Assembly (NCBI GenBank): GCA_023333565.1
Contig: JAJKFH010003493.1
Coordinates: forward strand, 992,001-1,056,000
From: Puffinus mauretanicus
Lineage: Eukaryota; Chordata; Aves; Procellariiformes; Procellariidae
Direction: 5' to 3'
Length of the DNA stretch: 64,000 nucleotides
The translations under genes were made by a program, and so were the position numbers. This document shows positions 1-13,031 of this stretch, one piece after another (position 1 is the first letter of the stretch; each line of letters begins with the position of its first letter). The notes beneath the pieces are model-generated. The model was not told the origin of the DNA. It saw only the letters and a program-made list of their open reading frames with translations, and searched no databases.

Positions 1-3000
1 AACTGCCATCTGTGCTCCAGAACTTAGGTTTTCATTAAAGCAAAAATCAGCTGTAAGGATTTCTGTCTCATTCACATTAAAACCCCTTGGAATAACTGAG
101 AACCTGATTGTATAGTTACAAAGAAAAACTCTAAAATTCCATCCTCTTCTTTTCCAGTTTGTGTGTGATCCTCATCAGTTTAAAATCTGGGCAGTTCTAG
201 ACCTGTATGGAGTCATCTGGAGACACAAACAGAAATCAAATACCAAGTGTTGTAATGAAGCTCCTTTACCCTTCTGCAAGCTTGCAATTGCATCTCTGAG
301 AGGTCAGAAATATCCCATTAATCTCAATGCAGTATCAGCTTGGAGATCTAATGACAGTGACTTAACTGTCCACTTTATTAGCCGTTTCATTTTTGATCAA
401 AGCGTATGACATTAGGTGTATGGAGATTGGCACAGGTTGCTCTATGCAGTAAACATGAGTAACTGGAGAGAGAAATTACCATCAGTCTGAATTGCAAATT
501 AAGACAAAATCTGAAATTTCCTGTGATAACTTTAAAAATATGTTTATTTTAAATCCACTGGGTTGTTTTTTTGGTTGGTTTTTAGGAGCAGCACTGCATT
601 TTTCCCATCCTTGTGTTTGTATCATTTTGAATTGTAGAGGAACTCAGGTGGAAAACAAAACTTACTAGTAATTAATATTTCTATTTCCATTGATGCCACT
701 ATCCAAAATGTTGAGGGAACTCAGTAGTGGTTCAGATGTTGGTTTTGTACTTCACATGAAAGAGACCTGGTGGTGCTGGTATCAGTGTATCTATCTCCAA
801 CCTGTCAATGGTGCTCAGGAAGTGATGCCATCATGAATTGTTACAAGAATAACTGTAGATTGAAAAACAAAATAATCAGTGAAATAAATTACCTTCCCTC
901 CCCCCACCCTAAAATTGTTTGTATTATGTTTGTTAATGTTTGTTGTTCGTTTCCTATATGAAAACATGGTTTTCTTACTGTTTCAAGAAGCTTTTAAAAA
1001 TGGCATTGACAAAAACAGGCTCAGTGTAACTCTGTGAAAATGAGAGCCTTTTTAATGTTCTGGAAGTTTGCATTCTGTAACTGTTCCCTCTTTTTCTGGT
1101 TAGCATCATCCATTGGATCTCTCAAATAATTCCCTTCTGAACTTCTGGGATTTGGGGGGGCAGGGGGGACGGTCTCCATTCAGAGTACTAACCAGGCATG
1201 ACCTGATTTAAGTTGTAAAAACTGAGATTCATGAATTCTGAATTAATATTTGCACAGCTCTTGAAAAGTATACGGTGCAGTATAATTGCTGGGTCCAACG
1301 TAACGGTTAATTATTTTGATGTGGCTTTAGGCAACATAAAAACAGCAGTGTGCTCACACTCTTCATCTGCAGGAGACATCAGAAATCACAGGATTAAAAA
1401 AAACACTATATTGTTTAGGCCAGTTAACAGGAAAAAAACGGTGTGGGGGAGAAATCCTGGCATTCTGACACACGAGTCTGCTAAAACACAGTATTTCATG
1501 GGAGATCTGTGTGATACTTTAAGGTAAAATGTTTATCAGTAAACTTCATATTACCTTGCAAATGGTAAATACCAGTTCTGCTGGCATTAGTTAAAGTGAA
1601 AGGATGTAAGGCAGGTTCATGGTTAGAAAACTGTTCAGAAGATTGTTTTTCTTTTACTAATGCAACACAGAATGAGGCAACACTGATAAAGGGAAAAAGA
1701 GAGCTTTGTGAGCAGAAGAGTCGGTGGCTTGACCAAGTTGTGGTGCAGTTCGTGCATTTTCCAAGTAAATTCATTAGAAACCGGTGTAATTGGTGAGTAA
1801 GGTTTTACTGAATTGGTCTCTCTAGATTGTCAGTGGAACAGAGTGAGAAATTGCAATGTGTGAGTGCCAGCTGCATGCTGCAGTTGCAGTTCTTCATGAG
1901 GCTGGGTCTAACTTCTTGCCAATGAAGTCTGGAGAGATGACAGAGGCTTAAAGCTCCCAATCCTCCTTGCTAACCTGCAACAGAGAAGATGTCCTAGGGT
2001 GAAATGCTGATTTTGATAAGTCAGTGCCAAAGATCCAGCTTCTGAGCTGGGTTTCACCCTGTTTTTTGCCCTTAGAAGAGTAGACACCGTGAAGCGCTTA
2101 GGCATCTTTGTGAGAATTGTGCTTTGTTGTGGCTGTGGCTGGGGAACATTTAATCAGCACAGAACTGTGCTTTTTACCTGGAATCAAGACCCATCTTGTG
2201 TCAGCTCTATGTGTGTCTCTCAGTTTCCCTGCTATGCGGCTGTAACAGAGCTCATGTGCTGTGAGAAAGTCAGAGCTTGCTCTCCCGTGGGTCTCCTGTG
2301 TGGATTCTGATCCGTGGAAGTGGAAGGGGTTTGCAGACCATACTCACCGCTGTGCCACGGGAAGGAGTTGCATGCTCTGTGCACTGTGCACATGGACAGA
2401 CATGGAGTTTTGTTACCGTAGTTGCTCTGGTCTCCAAAGCTTTTTTCAGGTTTCAGCTGACGAGGATGTGCAAGGCAGAAAGAGGTGATATGAAATGATA
2501 CTCAGAAAAGATTTGGTTCCTCATCCACACACACCCATGCAAAATTGAATAGTAAAGAAAAGCTATTTTCATGTAGCTGGTATAACTTAGAGTATAATTT
2601 CACGGTACAAAATCACTATGAATTTGCCAGGCCATGTATTAATTTAGTTTATATCACACACAGTGGTGTGCACCAGTAAAAAAATTAACAACTGGGTATT
2701 TTGAAAGGAATGGTACATATTACTTATTTGTGGGTTTCATGTTGGAGACATTTTTTCTGATATTGGAGGTACTTTCATATGCAAAACTTCACCCACAACA
2801 AATGACTCAGACCTAAGAAAGCAACCCCAGTGAGAAGGCTGCTTGGTAAATGATGAGCTGGCAGGGACATACTGATTTTATAGAGAAAGCAGTTTGAATA
2901 CATCTCATGTGACTAATGGGATACACTATAACTCACAGTCTTCTCTCTACTGAGTATAGCATGTGTACATTACAAAAACATGTTATTTTGCACAGTTTTT

Positions 3001-5880
3001 ATGTAGCTGGGAGATATTTAGCAGCACATTTACAAAGCTGGTGGAAATCTCTTCAGCTATGTTACCTTTGTTATCTTGTAGCTTGTCCCACTTGAAAGAG
3101 TAACACAAATAGAACAGAACGGTACAAGGATACGTGTATTCAGCTGTTAATATGTAAGTTTACATTAGATCTGCTTGTCCTTATACCATTTGTGGAAACT
3201 TTGTGGGGATCTTTTTCTTAGCCACAGTAATTATAGCTCCCAACTGTTTTGTGTCATGGTAATACCCTTGCAGATTACTGCATTTATCGGAGGAACCAAA
3301 GGGGAAAGTAGCTAGAACACTAGATTTCTGATGGGTTTAACAAAGTGTGATACTCAAGGGAGTTTTAGATCATCTTCTCTGGTTTTTAATGTGCAGTGGG
3401 GTTTAGAATAATCAAGTGTTACTGTAGGGTTATTTATGTTTAAAAAAAACCCTTAAATGTAGCTGTATTTAATATGCAAAATGCTTAAATGTAGGTGGAC
3501 TCACAAATGATTCAGATCAAACAGCTGTAGAGCTTTAAATAGTGCTGAAGTCAAATATGACCTATATGCCACCTAATAGTCAAGATGGATCAGAAGATAC
3601 AGAACAAAAATGACTGATTGACCAATCCCATGTAAAAGAAATTGGAACTTAAGTGATGATTTAGCAAGAAAACAAACAAAAATAAACTGACCTTTAATTA
3701 TGCTGATACAGAAAGACTATGAAGAATTATTTGAGAGAAAGAAAAGTAAGTACTACAAGAATAGACGTTCTTTGACATTCCTTTGAGAAATATAAAAAGC
3801 AGAGATAATCAAACTCATATCACAGAATTGGAACATACATGTCAACTCCGGAAGATATTCTGCATTTCCAGAGACAAGGGTTTTTAATGTGGTGATTAGA
3901 AAAATCTTTGGGTTCAGCCTAGGCTTAAGTGGATGGTATTACTTATCATTTATATAAAATTTCCTCAGATATTTTAGAAATGTGATGAAAAGAACTAAAT
4001 CTCCATGTGGAGAAATACGCCGGCCATATCAATATAGCAATCACAATGGCTCCTTTAAATTAAAATAGAAAAAAACTGCCTATTTGTATGAAAGGCAAAA
4101 TGTGTTAAAATGCTTAAAAGTAGCAGAATAGTTAAGAAGTCTTATTTAAACCATAAAATATAAGTACTTTTCTATATAACCAAATATATAGCTGCATTTA
4201 AGAGAAGTAGAGTCCATTGGGTATGTCAGTTCAGTTATTGCTTAAAACATGAAGTTGGAGTTCTTGTGGAAAAAACAGAAGTCCTACTTCTATGTTGGCT
4301 CTTTTTGCTTCTTTCCTACTGGATTCCCTTGGGATGTGATTGATACAATCCCAGTGACAGGGAAGCAATACCAGAAAAAGCACAGTTCTAAGACAGTTGA
4401 ATTATAAGCCAAGAAAAAAGAAATGCCAGTTGGCCAAACACAGGAAGTATAACTCTGTCAGTTTGTTAGTCATTCTGTCTCTGTCACAAATGAAAGTAGT
4501 ATAAAGAAAGTCTGTTGTTTCTAGCTCCCGACTATATTGAAATATTGCTCCCATATGATAATGTTGAAATGGTTATCCCTCCTATGTTGATGGTGGTATT
4601 TTCATTTGACTTTGTTCATATTTCACGTGTAGATTCATCATTTTATGTTCCAGCTTCGATCATGGAGAACTAACATCTAAGCATGCCCGAATAGCAGTTA
4701 GTTGTCCAGGCCATGTTACCCTACCTGACTTACAAGATTGTCACAGAAAATAGTGGCAGAATGTAAGTGACGTTTAATTATAGCACGGGTGCTACTTCTG
4801 TCCTTGCTAAGAGGCCTGTTACTTGTCATAGCTGGAAATGAGGTTGGCCTGACCTGATTTAATCTCAACAAATGTATCCTAGCTGTTGCTTTTCTCTTTA
4901 TTAGATCCTGGGCTTATAAATATCTTATGTGATTATTTGTTGAGCTGAGTTAGGCTAGCCAGCTGCTGGGTATGATCGTGTAGTTATGTTACCAAAATAA
5001 GCTTGGGCTAGGCTGTTTTCCTCCTTCACGTCATTTGCTTGTTTCTTTTTCCTTGTGTGGCATTGGTGCCCACATAACCACACACCGAGTAAAATTAAGG
5101 ATTTGATCCAGCAGAGCTATCCCAGCTGGTAGAGAGGGAGGTGGGAAGAGTTTTCAGACAAATTGGTTCCTTGACCTGGCTTACCACAGAGCTGCAGAAA
5201 TGCAAGTGCTAACACTAGGGAGATGGCCAGATGTGTGGGACAAAGCGTGACTGCCTTGCCCATACACCCTACCTACACATATGTTGGGTTAAAATGTTTA
5301 TCAGCTCCTCTTTCTCCCTGTGCAAACCAGCATGTTGGTTACCTATTTCCAGTCTTTTAGAATCTCTTGTATCCTTGAGCTTATAAAAAATAATTGCTAA
5401 TGGCTTTAACATTACTTGATCGTTCCCTATGAGTTCTAGGCCATAGCAAATTTCATCAGGTGTATACAATTTAGAAACCTCTAACTTATCAAAGTAACCT
5501 CTAGCTTGTTCTCTCCCCTTCCTAGCTTGAGTTTTTGCTTTACATCAGTGTGTTAGTTCTCAGATCATGGGTAACCTCCCGAGGCTGCAGTTTCACGTCT
5601 GTTGACTAAATAGTATTCCTGTCCCAGTTGCTCTGGTGTTTGTCATGGGACATCACCCTCCAAGTTGTGCTGGTGCAAGTGGTTGGGAGTCAGTTTTGTG
5701 GATTAAATCAGGGAATTGATCCAAGTTGAAAAAGTCATGTTTTATTAATTGTTTTATTTTAACCCGAATCCCCGAGGGGACAGCATGCCAATGAAAACAA
5801 GCCAGGGACTGGGAATACCTTAAGCCACTGACCACTTTCTATTGTGAAAACAAGCCCCTGCAAAGACTTCAGCAAAACAA
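1..5880. other. Unique non-coding DNA, no gene seen
   Basis: No open frame here resembles a known protein, and the few frames of 60-98 codons overlap on both strands as chance frames do. I saw no repeat family that I recognise. The only local oddity is a pair of long G runs near 1154-1168. Intergenic and deep intronic DNA cannot be told apart here. Confidence 0.6.
1154..1168 (+). repeat. Two adjacent long G runs
   Basis: A run of seven G is followed by CA and then six G. Two runs of this length can supply the four G tracts of an intramolecular quadruplex on the plus strand. It is also a likely site of length polymorphism. Confidence 0.6.
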
Positions 5881-5888
5881 CTTCAGAC

Positions 5889-6216
5889 TTACATGATTGC
5901 AGCTGAGATTAAAATCTGGCCTTGATGCATCAACCATCTGTTTCTATCCCAAGAAAAGAGACTCAGCAGGAATATTTGTAATTCCGAGGACAGGATTCTG
6001 GTTTCATTCCTGTAGTTATATATCACAAATAACTCTACTGATTTTACTGGAGTTATTTTCTTGTTTATTCCATTGTTTGAGAACCTACTCTCCAGAAAAT
6101 TACAGAATGAAAGGCATGCTTTGGGATAGACCTGGATATCAGTCTCTCCAGGTTTACACCAGCATAACTCCAGTGGAGTGCTCTGGATTCATACCAATGT
6201 AGCTCAGAATATAGCC
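5889..6216. repeat. Palindromic MITE-like amniote repeat, two or three partial copies
   Basis: Three stretches follow the same pattern that I recall from short self-complementary repeats of turtles, crocodilians and birds. One copy end lies at 5889-5922 (ending AAAATCTGGCC). A palindromic segment lies at about 5992-6060, where AAATAACTC (6027-6035) pairs with GAGTTATTT (6050-6058). A fuller copy lies at 6153-6216, beginning TTTACACCAGCATAACTCC and ending CAGAATATAGCC. The first and third copies end the same way. Lack of coding capacity and internal symmetry suggest a non-autonomous DNA transposon. The family name is uncertain; a Chompy-like MITE is possible. Confidence 0.5.
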
Positions 6217-7694
6217 TTTTTTAAGCAATATGAAATGCATATAATTTTGTCTCAACAACTTCGGAGGAGTGTACCTTACCACTGCTATCTTGGTGGTCCT
6301 AATTAAATATGACATTTTTTCACTCCTTGAATTTTGCCCATATTTGAAGTGACCTGCGCAGGGAGTGTATTAAATCTGTGAAGCAAAAAACACACGGATG
6401 CTTGTATTTTTATTTTCTGCAAATCCGATTAAAAACATATAAAATAGAAATTAAAATAAATATAATGAGATTAATTTCAATTAAAATGATCATCACTCGG
6501 GGATGTCATCTTGCTGACCATTGCATTTGCTAGCAGTTATAGAAAAAGTTTTACTCTTAAAAATATGGATAAGCATTTTGACTAGGTTGCTGGATTTTCT
6601 GCTGTTCTTTTTTTATCTGTTTCTATTACTTATGTCTGGTGCACAGTGGCACCCACTGATTAACGTTGCCACCGGTATGATGAAGTATGCACTTAGGTTT
6701 CTTGGTAAGAACTAAAAGAACTGGGAACCAGTATTTATAACAAATGCTGGAAGAAGATATTACATATCTGTTGACTTAATAGCTGAAAGAATATAGCAAA
6801 AGATCAAAGAGATGAAATGCCCTATTCTTTTGTGTACATCTATGGGCTCTTGTTTACAGAAAACATGACACACAATTTGGAATACCTTAAAAAAAGTTTT
6901 GTCTTCTTGCCTGATTTGCATACCTCTTCAAACTTGCACATAGCATATGACATATTTGTTCAGTATATATTTGTTTTAATAGTGTTGTCTTTTTTTTGTC
7001 ACACCATTCCCCCTTCCCTCCTGTCAGAATCCTGACTTTGCCTCCATTTTCATCTTGTACCTTCCTCCCTCCTGCTGTGGAATAGATTTGCATATAAGGC
7101 CAATTAATAAATATATCACAGAAAGAAGATCAGATTTTTGGCGGTCTCTGCTCTGGAACCCAAATATTGGGGATATTTACAGATGTTCCTCTCCTTACAT
7201 CTTCTCCTGCAGCATCGACAAGTCTTGCTACCTTCTCCTTCTGCATGACCACACAGGAACCATCTGTCTCCCTTGCAGGCTTAGCTTCAGTCTCTGCTTC
7301 TGCAACTTCAGCAAGGATATCCTTCTTCAGCTTGCAAATTTACAGGCCTGATTCTCCTCTGTAGAGGATTTCGTAAAAGGCACCATCAGCAGAGCTGGCT
7401 TCTTCCTTCTTTCTGCACCAAGGCAGATGCTTCACTAAATCCCTGCATGTCAAGGACTGATACTGCCCGGATCTCATTCTGAAGGAGGAAACTTCACATG
7501 GAAGCACATGTGACATCACACAGTGCTGAAAGAAGATACCACTGGTTAGTCTGTTAATCCACAGCCAATTTTGTTTTTTTTTTTCTCAAATACATCCTAG
7601 TACATTGTAAAGCACTACTGTTTTCAGGATTTTTTTTTTCAGAATTTGTTGTGAGTCATGATTGTCATTTTTGCAGGTCATCCACTGCAATCTA
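6217..7694. other. Unique non-coding DNA, no gene seen
   Basis: AT-rich sequence with short pyrimidine runs (for example T/C-rich near 7570-7640). No supported gene or recognised repeat. Confidence 0.55.
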
Positions 7695-8165
7695 CATGGG
7701 GGTACCTGTGAGATCACTTCTGGAAGTCTACGTCCAGTTTGAGGCACTGTGGTACAAGAAAAATATTGACATATGGGGGGTCTATACTTCGGTAAGATAC
7801 ACATCTTAGCAGTGTATGTGGGGGATCTTACCAATGTATACAAATACCTGAAGGGAAGGTGCAACAAGGACAGAGCCAGGCTCTTTCCAGTAGTACCCAG
7901 TGACAGGACAAGAGGCAATGGGCACCTACTGAAAAACAGGAGGGTCCCTCTGAACATAAGGAATCATTTTTTTGCTGTGAGGGTGACTGAGCACTGACAC
8001 GGATTGCACAGAGAAGTTGTGGTGTCTCCATCCTTGGAGATATTTAAAAGCTGTCTAGACATAGTCCTAGGCAACCAGCTCTAGGTGGCCCTGCTTAAGC
8101 AGGAGTGTTGGACCAGATGACCTTCAGAAGTCACTTCGAACTTCTGTCATTCTGTGATTCTGTAA
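7695..8165 (+). mobile_element. CR1 LINE 3' end, internally deleted (copy A)
   Basis: This is the 3' end of a CR1 non-LTR retrotransposon. Conceptual translation near 7705-7776 gives SLLEVYVQFEALWYKKNID, a diverged form of the conserved C-terminal segment of CR1 ORF2 (compare the [17 protein letters not shown] segment of the copy at 16.6 kb). After a jump that drops the intervening codons, 7838-7990 encodes YKYLKGRCNKD and LFPVVPSDRTRGNGH, which lie further downstream in the same protein. The 3' UTR follows and ends near 8148-8165 with the diagnostic CR1 tail, ATTCTGTGATTCTGT. The copy is 5'-truncated, has an internal deletion and is dead. By divergence it is older than the 16.2 kb copy. Confidence 0.85.
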
Positions 8166-8168
8166 CAT

Positions 8169-8441
8169 GCAGAGGCAAATCCAGTGGAAGGTCAGAAAGA
8201 TGATTAGAGAAGCATATGTTGTAGAAGGCTGTCGAGAAGATCATAGTGAGGGTGGGCAAACACTGGAACAGGGGCTCAGACCTATCATGGAATCTCCATC
8301 CTTGGTGATATTCAGAACATGACTGGTCAAAGCCCTGAGAAACCTAATATAACTTACAAGTCAGGTCTGATTTAAGTGTTGATCCTTTAGGCAACCTTCA
8401 GGTTGGTCCTTAGGCAACCTAAATTATTCCATGATTTTATG
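8169..8441 (+). mobile_element. CR1 LINE 3' end, internally deleted (copy B)
   Basis: A second CR1 fragment starts directly after the tail of copy A. It opens with a segment matching the CR1 codons around the K-M-I-R motif (8195-8215). It then jumps to the part encoding the last residues and 3' UTR (GGTGGGCAAACACTGGAACA near 8251, then GGAATCTCCATCCTTGGTGA near 8290). It ends in a decayed CR1 tail at 8425-8441 (ATTCCATGATTTTATG). The middle is missing. It is strongly diverged and non-functional. Confidence 0.75.
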
Positions 8442-10459
8442 TAAAATTTAACCAAGACTTTCCCCTCTTTGCAGGTCTCAATGAATGCAGTGATATTTAA
8501 AGCAGGGCACAACATAAACCCCACGCTTTTGGCAAAGATTAGTAGTATGAATATATTTTGATATCTCTGTTATTATTTTGCACTGCATTTGTGGAGCAAG
8601 GACCAGAACTGCTGAATGTGCTACATGGGCCTATGTGGTATGACCAATATCCATTTATATGTAGTTTCACAGAAGAGTGCCCTAAAGATGTGACTACAGG
8701 AAGCTGGGGTATAGGATATGCTGTACAACAGGCTGTTTTGGTTAAGTGTTAATACCACAGACTTTAAAGATATGATATGAACACAACTTTCCAGAGAAAA
8801 CTTGGACACTTCTCCTGCAAAAAAAGCTTATGAAAGATCCATCCCCTCCTGCCATTTCAGCTGATCCTTTTGTACTGTGGCTTATATCCACATTTCAGTA
8901 ATGCATGTAGGGAGAGCAAGTTCCCCTGCACAGGAACAAGAAGTTGGTGAACAGAAGTGTCTTTGCACTGCCTCTACTCATATGCCTCAGCACAAAATTC
9001 AAGGCAGGATTGATTGAATCAATACCTTCTCATAAACCTGTGTTAACTCTAGATACTAACTATCTGCAAACCAAGGAGGGGAAAAGTAAGTGCTGAGAAG
9101 GTAGTTTGTGAAAGTTTCCGTAGGATAAGATCTGGAGACAAGTAGTCGTGTTGAATTTGCAAGAACTAATAAACTCAGGGCACCTAGAGTCTGCTGAATT
9201 GATGCAAGTCCAGTAGCACACTCTGGCATCAACAGTGGGTTGTGTAACTCCCACATCCTGGGAGGCAGTGGCTGTTGTATGAAAAGACTACAGGATTGTG
9301 CACACCTCATGAAAGAAAGGACTCCCTGAAGGACTTTCTGAACAACTACCTAGAAGCCGTTGGTGCTTCAGCATAATCCTCTGCTTCCGAGTACACAGTG
9401 GGGTTGGTCTCCCAACTATTGCTCTGACCGGTAACTATGAGTGCATGTGTGAGTGAGTAAGTGTATGTGTTACATAAATAGCTATCTGCTATCAATAATA
9501 ACAACTTAATAGTCAAAGAAATATTTGTTATTATCTGCATCTCCCCCACTCAAACCCCTATCAGGGAAAAGGGAATTTACAACACCATTTCTACAACAAA
9601 TCAGAAATATAATGAGGCAGAAAAGGGTTCTGTGCTGCTGGTTTCCTTGCTTTTTATTTCCAGTTAAAAATAGGTGGAAACAAATCAAGCAGCAAAGTTT
9701 TAAAATAAAATCATTCAACAGATAACTTCAATGACAATATGCACTCTGTACAGTACTAACCATTTTTATTCCAATAATTATCCATAGAAGTGTCCAGAGT
9801 AAATCAGATCCAAGGCATATTGTCCTACCTTGAACAGTAACTAGTACTAGGTATGTCAAAGAAAGTGCAAGAAGCCTGGCAGTATATTGCTAGGGAGTTG
9901 GTTGTCTGTGTAGAAGAGTGTGCTTCCAAAAGCTCTAATTGCTGGTTGATATACGTCCCTGAAAAAATTATCTGTTGTTTAATATTTAACATTGTAATTA
10001 TAATAGTATATAATTTTGCTTTGTGTGAAAAAGAGTGTCCTATTGCCACTTTGAAATTGCAACTAAATTGCAGTTTCAGTGAATGCTCCCTTGTTCTTGT
10101 ACTGAGAGCATGTTATTTATTATTGTGATTCTTTTTTTGTGTCCCCATTTACTTGCCTTCTGTCTAAGGCAAACACAGGAGAGTCTTTCAGTGTGTTTCT
10201 ACTAATTTTTATCTCAGTTAATTCTTCTGTCCCCTTTTTGAGGGTATTTAAAATTGTGCACAGTGTACCAACTGACAAGTGATTTATTTAGTTAACTAAA
10301 TTACAATACATAGACATACATTATTATATTTCTGTTCTATTACCATTATATTTTGTGCATAGCCCAGTAACTGCTTACTTTTCCACCACCGCTTCTTCAT
10401 GAGTAATGGTCTTTTTTGATCTATGTACAGTATTTGTTGAGTCTTTTTCTGAGATACAG
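8442..10459. other. Unique non-coding DNA, no gene seen
   Basis: No supported gene. Short frames on both strands have no recognisable content. A weak GT-rich patch lies at about 9437-9472. Confidence 0.55.
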
Positions 10460-11165
10460 TCAGTTGAGAACCCAGGAAAGTGAGCAGTTCCAGTGATGTC
10501 CTTTAAAGTGTGCTAAAGAGATTTGCCAGCATTTGGTTTCATCTGCCATCATATTTTCTATTCACTCAGCTTGCTTAAGGCCTCCAAAGTTTTTTCACAG
10601 TTTCTCTGGTCTTGATCAACTTAAATAATTTTGGAATGTCAGCAAAACACTTTCCAGATAGTTGATAAACAACAGATGCCCGAGGATGGAACCTTGTGGC
10701 ACACCACGGATAACCTCATGCCATAGCAACCATTTTTCTTTCTTTTTGTTTCTTATTACTTCGCCATTTTTGATCTGTGCAACTACTTTGTATCCTCCTC
10801 CTCCTCATTCTACTCTTTGCCTACTTAGTTTCTTTAGTTGCTCTTTATGAAGGGTTTGGACAAAGGCATTTTGAGATCTTCATAAATTATGTCAGCCTTC
10901 TCTTTTACCTACTATACTACTGACACAGAGAAGTTTAACAGATTATCTCCTTTGCAGAGCTCATAGTGTATAGATCCCATTATATTCTAAGTATTTTATA
11001 GTCACCAATGTAAATAATTTACCAGCTATTGAAAGCAAACTATTGGTCTGCAATTCACTGGATGACTGCATACACTTTCCCCTAACTACATGTGCAACAC
11101 TGACCGTCCTTCAGCCCTCAAGTACAGTCGTTGATCTGCTTTCCTACTCAGGAAAGTGACATATT
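10460..11165 (-). mobile_element. Ancient CR1-like LINE fragment (reverse-transcriptase region)
   Basis: Read on the plus strand, several blocks occur in the order known for reverse-complemented CR1-type ORF2 in reptiles and birds. These are a block near 10645-10710 (GGAACCTTGTGGCACACCAC, the complement of a conserved RT segment), a block near 10862-10905 (AAGGCATTTTGAGATCTTCA), one near 11020-11065 (ATTTACCAGCTATTGAAAGC, then TTGGTCTGCAATTCACTGGA) and one near 11085-11120. No frame is open. Heavy decay suggests an insertion older than modern bird orders. The family assignment (old CR1 versus L3-like) is from memory of the pattern. Confidence 0.6.
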
Positions 11166-12678
11166 GTGTGTATAAATGTACTGTCTTTCAGTACTGTATA
11201 TTTGTATAAGCATATGGTACTATCACATTTAATGCAATGAACACCACAGGCCACTGAGTCATTGGGTTATGCTGGTGTGATTGCATGTGTTGGCACTAAC
11301 CTTTTACTCTTTCCCTTTGAATCTCAGTTTCCTCCCTTTCTTTCCATATTACCTTCATAGCAACTTTACACTCTTGCAAACTACCTGTACAAATGATAAC
11401 ACATCTTAAGTTATGCCAGGCAGGAATTTACACACACTAATTTGCAGCTGAGTCCAATACATTCAGCCACTTTCTTTTCCAAAATTCATAATCCCTAACA
11501 AATCTATCTATAATCAGCTTCCTACTCTCTGCTCTTTCTGAGGGCCACGTTGCCAGCTTGTCTCTTACAGCTTGTCAGTGTTTGCTTCTCTAGCGCAGAT
11601 AATGTAGTGCCCACTCTCTCCTGATTACAGGGACTAGTCTGTCTGTAAGAGAGCCTTACGTACTGTATACCAACCAGGCTGTATTGACTTCAGTACTGTT
11701 AGATTAGTCTATAGCACCAGATGGCCTTCTGTCTTTTTGGCACTCTCACAAAATGGCCAGTCTTACTCTGCTGCTCATGGGATGGTGAGTATTTGCACAT
11801 GGAGGATGACGGCTGCACTCAGAAGTCTTTCCTTTTCTGCAAGGTTGTTTTGGGTTTAGAACAGAGAGCTCTTTGATTTGCAGCTGTAAGCAGTTAGCAC
11901 CGGTTACAGCAACTTTGAGCCTCTCTATTTTACAGAAGAAAGTGAACTTAGCTCTTAAGAAGGTGCTGCAATTATACATGACAATTATGGGCAGTAATGG
12001 TGATGCGTTCCACCTACATCTCTCTAAGCACAACTGCATGCCTTTTTGCAGATTTTGGACATTTCTTCCTATCCACCAAACTAGGGAGACATGATCTCTA
12101 GCAAGGAAGATAAATGGGCTAAAAAGGTGGAGATATAATTCATGACAAGGAATTTGTAAAAATGTAGAAATCAGAGTGCACAATTTAGTTTTCCCAGGAG
12201 GCAAGATCCTGAACTCTTGCACCTTGCCTCTTCAATGACCCTTACCTCAGCAGTTCTCCTTTTTCCAAAATGACCTCACACTCGTCGTCTGGTCACCTTC
12301 TGTCGAACCAAAGTGAGAAAATAAGATGGCATTAGATCTATTAACACATTTGCTCAAGTGAAACAGAGAGATGAGGAGTCAAGGCCTTGTCACGTTCTGT
12401 GCTGAGCGGATGCAACAGGCTCTGCTGGGGCCCTGAGGTCTGGGCAGTACCTGGCTAGGAACAGTGAAAACTTTATTGTCCCTATTTTTGTGCACTGCAG
12501 CTAATACAGATCATTTTGTAGCTTCCACAGTACATGACAAGACAAATTATTTGCAGTAAGCTTCTCCTGTACAAGTGATCAACATACATTTCGTTACAGA
12601 GCCAGCTATCAAAAAGTGAAGACCTGGTACTTCATTAATTCACTTTCCTTCATGTTTTTTCCAGCTCTTCTTTTTTCA

Positions 12679-12702
12679 ATATTTAGTCAAATATTTAGTC
12701 AA
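12679..12702. repeat. Short tandem duplication, 12 bp x 2
   Basis: ATATTTAGTCAA is directly repeated, which is typical of replication slippage. Confidence 0.8.
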
Positions 12703-12762
12703 AGAAATCTCTTTGCTGACTTCATGGAGAGATGACTAGCAAGGGATTCTTGGTCTGAGTGC

Positions 12763-12834
12763 ACAGTATGTTAGTAGATGGCTCATCCTTGATGTAAGCA
12801 TACAGTGTGTTAGTGGATGACTCTCCTCGTGAGC
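12763..12834. repeat. Imperfect tandem duplication, about 39 bp period
   Basis: The segment starting ACAGTATGTTAGTAGATG at 12763 recurs as ACAGTGTGTTAGTGGATG at 12802, and the following bases also match imperfectly. The substitutions show that the duplication is not recent. Confidence 0.7.
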
Positions 12835-13012
12835 TTCCCCTCTCCATTTTTGAAAGATCTCAAGGAATTTATGCCAAAAAAAGGCTTTCCTAACCTAACT
12901 TGTGGGTTTCCTTCTTTAAAGCTATTGAGGGAAAAGACTTAAAAAGTAAATCACATTTTTAGAAACATGTTCTTTTCATATCATACAGGAGGCAGTGGTT
13001 GATTTCTCAGTT

Positions 13013-13031
13013 GAGTTATCTGAGATAACTC
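13013..13031. repeat. Perfect short inverted repeat
   Basis: GAGTTATC and GATAACTC are separated by TGA, giving an 8-bp stem with a 3-nt loop. This length is expected by chance now and then in 64 kb. Confidence 0.8.

Noticed and set aside
11746..12222. 158-codon minus-strand open frame
   Set aside because: No motif, no CR1 similarity and no supporting splice or promoter context; consistent with chance.
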